Shown piece by piece: positions 22,401-30,755 of a stretch of 32,653 nucleotides of DNA. The notes under the pieces were generated by a model that did no database searches, was not told the origin of the DNA, and was given only the letters and a program-made list of their open reading frames with translations. Each line of letters opens with the position of its first letter. Position 1 is the first letter of the stretch. The position numbers and the translations under genes are program-made. The stretch is from Ettlia oleoabundans (lineage: Eukaryota; Chlorophyta; Chlorophyceae; Chlamydomonadales). The DNA is taken from NCBI GenBank assembly GCA_019693395.1, contig JAAMXP010001349.1, forward strand, positions 484-33,136, in the 5' to 3' direction.

Positions 22401-25400
22401 GCCAAGAGCAGCCCGGCTACGCCCAGTTGCATCCATCCAAAAGGGAACACATGCACGCTGTGTCGGGCAGCTTACGCTTCCAGCTCAAGCAAGGCATGCC
22501 TCCTATTGGACTGGCACCTGTTGGTAAGCACCCAGAAATCTGTGATAGTGCCCGGCATTGGCAGGTTCACTGTGAAGGTGGCGGCATCATCGGCCGGAAG
22601 GTCCGCAACAATCTCCTGCACCAAAAGCACGCGGCAGGGGCATGGGCTGGCAGAAGTGTGGTGCCAGTATTGCATCGCACAAAGACGCGGGACCCCACAC
22701 CGGGGCATGGTGCTGTATTGCCTGCCAGGGAGAGACAGGGGCCAGCCAGCAAGGCCGAAGCACCAGGAAAAGGCAGGGCTGCATGAAAGGCAGGGCTGCA
22801 TGACTGCTGGCTGCCTGAAGAGGCCACATACCTGTGCGCCCTTTGTGCCCTTGACATTGATTGAAACGCCCGCAAGGCCCGCCTTCAGGTCATTTTTATT
22901 CCAGATGAAGGTCAGCTGGTCGCCGACACCTGGCTTGAACGGAGTGGGCACCTGCATAGCAAGGGCCACATAGTCAAGCGGGTGAGGTTTTATGTTGCTG
23001 ATTATTGGTGGAATCACGACTTCTTCTTGGATCAAAATGCTGGCCAGGTGGAGGGGCCCCAACATGCGGGAGAGGGACCTGCCCACCGGCTGTGTGTGTG
23101 TGTGGTGGTGGTGATGGTGGGGGTCTCAATGAACAACAACACTCTGATTTGCACATGACCAGGAACCTGCCTGGAAAGTAGGGGCCACGCTTGGGTTTCC
23201 CACGCCGACAGCCTTCATTAGTGGGCAGCCAGCGCCCGTGTACCTACAAAGATCAGGTCCAGTGGTTTGCATGTGGTCCCACGTTTTGTTGCGAGCGGTT
23301 TATTGAAGTTTGCTCATCGTGCTGTGGTGTGAGTGAAACCCAAAGAGAAGAGGTTGTAATCTGGCATGCATAGGTTGTAACACCAAGCATTGATGAGTGC
23401 CATTATTGGCTACTGCATGCGTGGCAGCCGTTGCAGCGCTGCATATGCTCATCAGCTCAACCCCGGCCTCGCTCCCTTCAAACCATACCTGTATTGTGCC
23501 TTGGCAGCGTCGCTGCACACAGCAGCATAGTCATCAATGGCATCACCATTTAGGACCGTGTCCAGGGCCCAACGTGCGGATGCCAATGATGCGCCACTTG
23601 ACCAGACAAGGTTGTTCTGGTTGTTGATAATAAGCAGGTCGTTGTTGTATTTTAACAGATTATCTGCACAATGCACAGAGGGCAGCTGGACGAAGTGTAT
23701 GGCGTGGCAATAGCGGATGAGTGCAAGCAAAGAGTGATGCTTAGGATGGCAGCCCGGCCCAGCCCCCGGCTCCATACGTAGGCCGGCAGCGCACGCCCGC
23801 CCGCCGCGCCCCCGCCCCCCCCCCCCCTTCCCAACAGACACACACTCCCCAGCACACACGCACCACCCCAGACAACGCACACACCTACTCCTTGCACAAA
23901 GCCACAAGCGGCAAGCTCAGTTCAATACAGATTGTTTGCAACACCAGCTACACATTAGCGCTGAGGTGGCATGGTTCACGCTGCTCTCACTCACTCTCGC
24001 TGTACCACTTCAGGTTTGCCTCTTGCTGGTCGCACTGCCCCACAACAGCAGGGCTGTTCTGCTTGTACAACAGACACCAGCTGGTTGCCGCATGGACCAG
24101 CCTGCAGGGCACAAGGTTGAGATTGCGTTGCAAGCTACATGGGTCTGGTGGTTGGCGGAAACGCCAATACGGACGCACTGGATGCAGCCAGACCAAGCAA
24201 CAAGGGAGCATCATGGTGGCCAACAGGCTGCCTTGTTGTAGATTACCCCAGGCCGCAACAACTAATATGGCGTGGGGAACAAGGGCTATTCAGTATAGCA
24301 GCGACAGCAACACAGGGCACCACATGCATGCTGCCCTTTCTTGCCTGACTTGGTCTGCGTCCTTGGTGGATTTGACAACATGCACAAAGAAGTAGTCATT
24401 GCGGTCGCAGTTGGCATCCATCACCCACTTCCTTGGGGTCACCGACTCATCCAAACCAATGCAACTGGTCTTGGAGGAGGGGTGAACCAGAGCGTAGCGG
24501 CTGGCGGCCTTGGCTGTAGTCAGCCATGGCAGGGGCCAGAAGCAACGTTAGCAAATTGTGTGCAGCTGCACGTGCGCTTGGGGCGACTGACTACACAGGT
24601 GCAAAAGGAGAACATGTGCCGGCGTCCCTACCACACCAGTTGGGGCACCGCCCTTAACCCGTCTCAGACCATGCAGGATGACTCACGCAGAGGTGTGCCG
24701 ATTTTCGCACAGGTGAACACGACTTTGTAGAAATAGGCATAGCTTGATGCACCATTTTCCTGCGGCATATCGTGGAGGTTGGCACCGTCGGTGGCTGCCA
24801 GAAAACAAGCTGTCTTGTACACGCAATGCATTTACACATAAACATTCAAAGCAATCCATTCATTGTTACCTTTGTCCGCTCGTACCAGTTGCCATCCACA
24901 TGCCGAAACTGCAATTGAGTATGCAGCAGCGCCAGGGCGGAGAATGTCAAGTGGCCGCAGTGCAAGCCCTATCAATGCAGCTATTGCGCACAAGATGCAC
25001 CAAGGGGGTGGGACATCCGTGGTAGCAAACACAGTCGGCAAGAGCCATCATGCCAAGGCACCTGGAACGAGGTCATGACTTCATCCGCGTCCTTGCACCC
25101 AATATCCAGCCTGCCAAGCCAATCAACCTCTGTCACAGATGCGTAACAAGTGTGTGTGTGAGCACGTGCTTGTGTATGTGGTGGTGGGGTGGGTGGGGGT
25201 GGGAAGGCTCGGGTAGTACCATGAACTACAGATAGAAGCACTGCTGCCCGTTCAACAGATCGACTTGTTCTCACCAATGCACTGGTTCACGACTCCACAA
25301 TTGTGCTGGTAACCCGTCTCGCCATTCAGCATCGACTGCTCGTCTGCACAACGAACCCAAGCAAAGGTGTGCCTGAGTGCTTGCTGAAACCCAGTCAGCG

Positions 25401-28147
25401 ACTGGCTCTTCATCTTTTGCTCGCAACAGGCAGTTCCAGCGGACAGCAGCACCAGCAGCACCAACTTACAGCGAGTCGACTGCGAATTCTCATTGAAAAC
25501 GTCCATTTCGATGCACTGCCCAGCCCACCTACAGCCACCACATTTCCGCAGATACATTAGAAGGACAAGTTGGTGAGGATAGGCATGCATGTGCAATATA
25601 CAGCACAAGTGTCACATACTACAACTGGTGGTGTGACTTCACTGCATGTGCTCACCTCCATTCATCACCCTCATGATGCTCATATCTGCACGAGGCTTAC
25701 ATGGAACAGAATGAGTCCTGATCGGACGTACCTGTGGACGATGCACACATGCATATGTAGCACACGCTGACACTGCATCAACAGCTGCTAGCCTGTCTGT
25801 GCACGTCAGGCCGACTTGCACAGAGCATGCTGGTGCGCACAGCCAAACAAGCAGTTCTTACTTGAAAGATCTCAGCGCTTTGATGGTGTCGCCGCACTTC
25901 ATCTTCGTCCTACATGCTCATCGGCAAAGACACACAGTTTAATAAGGTGCAAGAAGGCAATGGGGGCAGGGTCAGTGCTTCATCCCCATTACACAGGCAA
26001 GTGGCTTTCCGCACCCTGGGCCACGGATGCACACGGAACGAGCCTCAACCCTTCCCGCTGACGACAGCAGCCATATGCACTCGGCCTGCACAGCTTGGGA
26101 TAGCCGGGGAGCCTGTAGCTGTTTGGAGTGTTAGCGGCTTACCTGATGAAGCATCGCCATCCTCCCAGCCCACCAGCACATAGTTGTGGTGGTACCCTGC
26201 GATGCATGAGAGGGCAAAAGTGCAGATGCAGCAGCGAGTACACCCATTCAATGAGCCCTAAGACGTCTCGACAGGCGACATTACCCGTTTGAAAGTTTCG
26301 TAATAGTGCACCCTGATCGTCGCATGGCACCATCTACAGATGCTGGAATACAGTCACATCCATAGGCGCGCGGATGGACAAGACCCAAGGGCGGCAAGGC
26401 TCACAGTTGGAGTTCCCCTCGTAGCTCTTCTCGCTCACACGGTCCTCGCTTCTTGCTGATTTGGCATCCCACTGGTTCACTTGCAGGTCTGACCGGGGCT
26501 TGCAGCATTGAAACTGCACAGGTTGAAAGCATGCGTGTTTAGCATCAAACAAGTTGGGGCCGTGGGGCACAACATGAGTAGCAGCGTTTGTGTTACATAA
26601 CCCCGCTACTTAGGCCCTACTGGACCTGGGCAGGGGAGCCGTACCGGCCGACTCATAACCGTGCGTGCGGGTATAGCCGGCAGCCAAGGGACACCCCTCC
26701 CTTGACCTGCCAGCAGCCAAGGGACACCCCTCCCCAAGCCTGCTGACCGTCCTGCCGGACACGCAACCCCTAAACCTCAGTGAGGGGGGGACATGTTGAT
26801 CCTTGGCAGCTTAGGTGAGCAGCACCGCCAATTTCCCTGTTTTCCCCTTCCCCTTTAGCAGAAGCACCGGCTGGACAGCTAGCGGGACTGCAGTGTAATC
26901 TCTGCAATCCTGAATGTGTTTCAGCAAATTGCTCAGCATGCTGCCTACCCCACCCCCAACCATCACTTCCTTCTGTTTATCGTGCGCACACATACGCACA
27001 TCTACGCAGCGGCAGAATCTGCATACCTTCCAGTAGATGTTGTCGCTGCCCTCTTTGAACATGCGAAACCAATGTACAGCACCGAGCTCCTCGCAGTCAA
27101 TCATCCGCCTGAATTGCACCAAATCCTGCAAGGAAATTCGTGGGCGGGCAAAGGGTGAGCAGAAGATTCCACGTACAGAGGGCTAGTGATCTGTGCAATT
27201 GGCACACCGCTACACGCTGTGTGCACGGACACTACGATCCAACTCATATTTGAATGTCAATTTTTGGCACAGACGCCTGTATGCATTACACTGTGTTAAC
27301 CACAGAGCGGCTCATTTGGAGGCCGTAACGTTTGATGGGAATGGACTCCGATCTGCATTGGCATGAGGTGATTAAGGCACTATGGATGGGATGAGGTTGG
27401 CTGTTTCAATCAATGGGTGTTGCCAGGCAGCGGCTGTGTGTATGTGCATCACCTGCGCGTCACACATTCTGCGTTGCCAAACTTATAGCGTTTAGGCTCG
27501 TCGGCTGCAGGGGTGGCAGGCCAGTGGCAGGGTTGACTAGAAGGCAGCCGCATGGGTGTGAGGTAATACATATAGATGGGCAAAATAAGATCTTGCAGTC
27601 GATGGGCCACATGGGGTGGCATGCCAACCAAAATGGGACAGCAAAAAGCTGGAAGGTGGGCAAGCCGCAGAGAGCGATGTGTACCACTAGCGTTACATCA
27701 GCCTAACTCAAAACTGCGTACCAGCATAAAACTTGATTTCGCGTTCATCTGGAATTCCCGCCATAGTCAGACCTGCATGTGTGCATATATGATGGTAGGG
27801 TACTGAGGTTGTGGGGGTTGTGGGGGTGGGGTGGCATGGGTGTGCATGCGGGCGGAGACGGTGGTGGTGGTGGACCACCGGTCCCGCCTGCCCGCCACCG
27901 GGCCGCGGCATCTTATACAAAATTACGGCATCTCTGCGCCTTCCCCTATGTCTTATCACTGGCGCTGTGCCCTGTTAATCGAGCCCTCGGACAGGACAGA
28001 GACAGAGCAACACAATTTCATGACAACGGCCGACCAGGCCCGGCGCCAAACAGGGCGCGATATAATCGGCAAGGTGCGCTTGATCAGCTTACCGGACAGG
28101 GTCAGACATACGCACAGGGAAAGCAGCACCTCCGGACCCGTTCTCAT
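18953..28147 (-). CDS. Secreted multi-domain protein with a C-terminal aerolysin/ETX-type pore-forming fold
   Basis: Exons: 28147-28093, 27772-27722, 27504-27464, 27125-27027, 26513-26352 (donor uncertain), 26312-26285 (uncertain), 26196-26143, 25916-25862, 25772-25732, 25685-25656, 25343-25275, 25129-25062, 24908-24870, 24759-24687, 24513-24345, 24101-23995, 23663-23489, 23243-23171, 22951-22832, 22615-22518, 22332-22293, 22085-22009, 21860-21821, 21670-21580, 21440-21337, 21215-21135, 20825-20654, 20196-20142, 19668-19593, 19423-19312, 19182-18953. All phases match except the uncertain part; about 894 residues. Order: signal peptide, Cys-rich modules, C/W lectin-like part, beta-rich part, aerolysin-like fold, basic tail. 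Proteins with this fold form rings of beta-hairpins in target membranes, often after binding glycans through attached lectin domains. Toxicity and target are not shown by sequence. The gene is certain; the fold is likely; the biological role is unknown. Confidence 0.8.
20654..20663 (-). other. Overlapping splice donors GTAAGT / GTGGGT
   Basis: After the codons for ANTLQ the minus strand reads GTAAGTGGGT. The strong donor GTAAGT leaves phase 0, which does not fit the next exon (20196-20142). The donor GTGGGT four bases later leaves phase 1 and joins the frames into the expected strand sequence. Other introns here also use GTGGGT. Confidence 0.6.
21007..21020. repeat. Poly-C tract (14 C)
   Basis: Homopolymer inside the intron 20826-21134; a likely sequencing-length error site, but outside exons. 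Confidence 0.95.
21821..22951 (-). other. Beta-rich central region of the aerolysin-like protein
   Basis: Residues about 464-588 over exons 22951-22832, 22615-22518, 22332-22293, 22085-22009 and 21860-21821. Alternating hydrophobic strands with few cysteines (LTFIWNKNDLKAGLAGVSI, DDAATFTVNLP, TITDFWVL, GTFWKLK, PLGGGVA). It may be an Ig-like or jelly-roll domain or the first strands of the pore-forming fold. No family recognised. Confidence 0.5.
22952..23170 (-). other. GC-AG intron in the aerolysin-like gene (first of two)
   Basis: Donor CCAG|GCAGGT, acceptor ctatgcag on the minus strand. Phase 0 on both sides. The exon pair has no conserved homologue to check against, so support is by frame only. 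Confidence 0.6.
23091..23121. repeat. (TG)n / (GGT)n low-complexity tract
   Basis: TG dinucleotides passing into GGT triplets, inside the GC-AG intron 22952-23170. Confidence 0.9.
23815..23827. repeat. Poly-C tract (13 C)
   Basis: Homopolymer in the intron 23664-23994, within a C-rich stretch. Confidence 0.95.
24102..24344 (-). other. GC-AG intron in the aerolysin-like gene (second of two)
   Basis: Donor TCAG|GCAAGA, acceptor ccctgcag on the minus strand. Phase 2 matches on both sides; the nearby GT (GTCAGG) would leave phase 0 and break the frame. Confidence 0.65.
24687..27504 (-). other. N-terminal Cys-rich repeat modules of the secreted protein
   Basis: At least two, probably three, copies of a module with a hydrophobic-x-Cys turn, a short helix-like stretch ending in Phe, and a tyrosine/tryptophan-rich strand ending in Cys: MIDCEELGAVHWFRM ... 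IYWK then FQCCK (27125-27027 and 26513-26352); MKCGDTIKALRSF (25916-25862); DIGCKDADEVMTSF ... YAYFYKVVFTCAK (25129-25062 to 24759-24687). Extracellular disulfide-bonded modules are likely. I do not recognise the family. Exons 26352-26513 and 26285-26312 are the least certain part. Confidence 0.55.
26681..26734. repeat. Direct repeat, 21 bp twice at 33-bp spacing
   Basis: The 21-bp segment beginning CAGCCAAGGGACACC occurs at 26681-26701 and 26714-26734, inside the intron 26514-27026. Confidence 0.9.
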
Positions 28148-28944
28148 CGGAGCGAGAGTAGAGCTGTTCAGAGCAGGAAGGAGAGCAAAGGCCTTGGCGG
28201 AACTGACGACCTCCGAACAGAACGCCCAACACGACCCAATTGCGGACTATGAACAGCTTCCGGAGTGCCGTTTGTACCTGCAGGCGTACTGCATGTGTTG
28301 CTATTCCGCGGCCGGAAGCAGTCACTGCTGCACATGGTGTACAACAGTTGCCTTCCCGTTTGGCTGCCCAAGCATTGCCTGGCCCTCCCCATTGCACGCC
28401 CTCCTTCCCAACTCAATCCGCAACAATTTCACGCAAGCTTTGAACAAGCAAGCTTGCGACCCTAGGTAGTTCCACAAGTAATAACTTAAAGCTTTGAAAG
28501 CCATCCAGTTGGACTTGAAGGATGATGGATTGGGTGAGGGCACTCCGTGACTCCGGCACCGGCCGACCGCCGCCCCAATCACCTTCCTCCAGGCGGTCCT
28601 CCAGCACGCATTTCAGGGTCTTGCGAGCCCGGTTGGCCATCCAATAAGTTGCTACCTGCGCCCGAGGAGCTGGTTGCAAGCAGCACCTGGCTGCAACCAA
28701 CTGGGGCAGCGGTCAGCAACCGCTGCATTGCCTACATCATGATGTAGCATGGATGCACAACGTGATGTTTGGGCTGCTTGTAAGCAACAAAATGTTGAAA
28801 TTCTGGATTTCAATATCAGAACAAAAAATAAACCAATCATAGTGGGTAGCAGCACAAAGGACAAGAAATAAGGAGATGGTGTTTCAGGAGGAGCACGACC
28901 ATGCAGTTACCATGGTTGCAGCGCACGGCCAGGCAATACGCTAG
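28148..28944. other. Intergenic region between the aerolysin-like gene and ITPA
   Basis: 797 bp holding the promoter of the minus-strand aerolysin-like gene and the 3' UTR of ITPA. No convincing coding exon on either strand and no minus-strand TGTAA for ITPA. A 9-bp inverted repeat lies at 28432-28440 / 28450-28458, overlapping the palindrome GCAAGCTTGC. Its function is unknown. Confidence 0.5.
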
Positions 28945-30362
28945 TCATGTCTGAGCTTCCCCTGCTGTTGCTGCCACTGCCTGCCCATTAAGCAGATAAG
29001 CTCGCAGCTTATCAAGGGCTCTGTACCGATGTGAAATGCCGTTTTTAATGGAGGCCGGCATCTCTGCATACGTCTGGGCGAAACCCTCCGGTTCAAAGAT
29101 GGGGTCCCACCTGCAAGCGAGCCGCGCAAAATAGGCAAATTCTAAACGAGCTAGAATCCCGTATGCTGTATAAGGCCCGTCAGTCACCATCAGATGTGTG
29201 TTGCTTCAGCAGCTCCTCCTCAAGGCATACGGCAAAACAAGGTCTGTGAACGGCTGTGCTTAAATCAAGACCGAACCGGCAGCGCAGGTCGCACCCGAAG
29301 TCTGCAGGGCCCCGTGCTGGCACTATCCGTCCATTCGTGCGCCCCACGATCACAATTGGCTCGCTGCCAGGACCTGCAGAGGCATGACAGTGCAGAACCA
29401 GGACCCAGTGTGTGCAGTACCTACCAGCAACTCCATCGCATAGGGAAAGGCGGCAACACATGCCAGCAAACCACCTCAAACAAAGAAGTGCGTGTACCAA
29501 GCAACTTCCCAACAACACCATAATGAAGCGAGCCAGCCTACAAATCTGCAGGGTGCCATCTTCTTTTAAGACCCACATGCACCGCGACGCACCTGTGCTG
29601 TAAGCGAAGGTGCACTGTGCATAGGCACTTTGATCGTCAAAGCCAGCCAGCATGCGGTTGAGGCCATCGTGCCCCAACTTTTGCAAAAACCACTTGATAT
29701 AAGGTCCTGGCAGGCCCTTCAGCGCGTTGAAACACAAGCATGTGTCCTCTACCATGACTGCAAGCCACGACAGAGGTCTGTGTCTGAGTAACCCTGCTCA
29801 TTAACGCCCGCTGCCTGGGCAGCATGTGAGGGTAGGCAGGTCGGTGGGTACGGTGCTGTGCAGCAAACTTGATGCAGCTTTGGTGGCCGTTGCAGAAGGC
29901 CTGTCCTGTCACCCATCTGCCACGCAGTCGGCACCCCCTATGCTACCTGCTCCATTTAGCTTCCCGGCCGCAAGGCGGCACTTCTCAGCCGCAATCTCCT
30001 CAGGCTGGCCCTGCAGCTCTGGCAGGTCAATTGACGCAGGCTGCACTACAAATGGCAGCTTGTGACCCGCCTCCAGGATGGCTACCACCTCCTCAAGCTT
30101 CTTCTTGTTTCCTGCATTGAACCAAGACAATGTAGGTGTGTTTCAGCAAGCGCTGCCCCTGTGGCAGCTGGTAAGGATTTTGGGCAGGGTAACGCCGCAG
30201 AGCGGGGACACAGCAGCAGGCGCAGCAAGACAAGTATTCTCTGCCTGGGGCTCCTTGCTGCGTGTATGGTGATCATGTCTTCGCAACGGGTTCAGTTCAT
30301 TTGCCTGTAGCAAAGTAAATGGTGGAGGGAGGCGCGGCGGGGCCCGTTCCACTTGCGCTCAT
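28945..30362 (-). CDS. ITPA: Inosine triphosphate pyrophosphatase (ITPase, HAM1 family)
   Basis: Exons 30362-30305, 30111-29947, 29757-29593, 29373-29295, 29110-28945; 210 residues, the normal family length, phases consistent. The enzyme hydrolyses ITP, dITP and XTP to monophosphates plus pyrophosphate and so keeps deaminated purines out of RNA and DNA. Signatures: [12 protein letters not shown] at 17-28 (phosphate-binding loop), [42 protein letters not shown] from 77 (catalytic acidic residues), FAYSTG, and [20 protein letters not shown], spanning a splice junction. The start is the only ATG in frame upstream of the conserved loop. The first intron has a GC donor and falls inside the TGN motif. 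Located in cytosol by family knowledge; no targeting peptide seen. It lies head-to-head with the deacetylase gene. Confidence 0.96.
30112..30304 (-). other. GC-AG intron in ITPA
   Basis: Donor ACAG|GCAAAT, acceptor ttcaatgcag on the minus strand. It joins FAT-G to NKKKLEEV, the invariant TGN motif of the family, which cannot be made with another donor nearby. Confidence 0.92.
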
Positions 30363-30755
30363 TGCTGCTGTCACTCGTCTGCCATGCGACTGCCGTTGCA
30401 GGAAACTCTGAGGGGTACAGACGGCAACACTGGAAGGTCTGGCTTCAAAGGAAGCCAATAGCATCAAAATGAACTGAACTTGAGGGAGCGGGCTCGATCT
30501 TCAATCGCTCGCAGTTAGGACTAAGCGCGCCACTTCGGGAGAACGCACGCAGCCTCCGAAACACCTAGGCGCTGAACTACCGGGCGTGCTGAGTTGGCAC
30601 GGCCGAGCTGGCATATTGCACCCCTCCTTCTCCACTGGGCGGTTCATACGCGACCTTAGCGCGAATACTACACGTACGCAAGCCGTCGCACATTTACAAC
30701 CAACCATTGCATTATTAGTCGCCCGGTTTTCCTTGCAGATTCGGCATCAACCGAC
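30363..30755. promoter_or_regulatory. Head-to-head intergenic region (ITPA / deacetylase)
   Basis: 393 bp between opposing ATG codons. A tract resembling an acceptor (ttttccttgcag, 30727-30738) sits just before the deacetylase ATG, so a 5'-UTR intron is possible. No core promoter motif recognised. Confidence 0.45.

Larger units (their letters stand above)
23171..24513 (-). other. Cys/Trp lectin-like region (beta-trefoil or bulb-lectin-like)
   Basis: Residues about 289-463. Two consecutive segments share the pattern L-V-H ... C ... C ... aromatic: YALVHPSSKTSCIGLDES ending at DCxRNDYFFVHV-type residues (24513-24345), and LVHAATSWCLLYKQN followed by QCDQQEANLKWY (24101-23995). The next exon has NNDLLIINNQNNLVWSSG, like the NLVxY...VWSS repeat of monocot mannose-binding lectins. 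Ricin-B-like beta-trefoil and B-lectin readings are both possible. Glycan binding is inference. Confidence 0.45.

Noticed and set aside
21918..22973. Plus-strand open frame of 351 codons
   Set aside because: It lies antisense to four minus-strand exons whose phases and splice sites agree with the rest of the secreted gene. Its composition is not protein-like and no motif is seen.
24760..24800. Longer version of the exon 24759-24687, using an acceptor about 33 bases upstream
   Set aside because: That acceptor would leave the wrong phase for the preceding exon (24908-24870). The acceptor before 24759 fits phase 0.
27831..28469. Plus-strand open frame of 212 codons over the start of the secreted gene
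   Set aside because: No recognisable domain. It is antisense to the signal-peptide exon and second exon, which join in phase on the minus strand.
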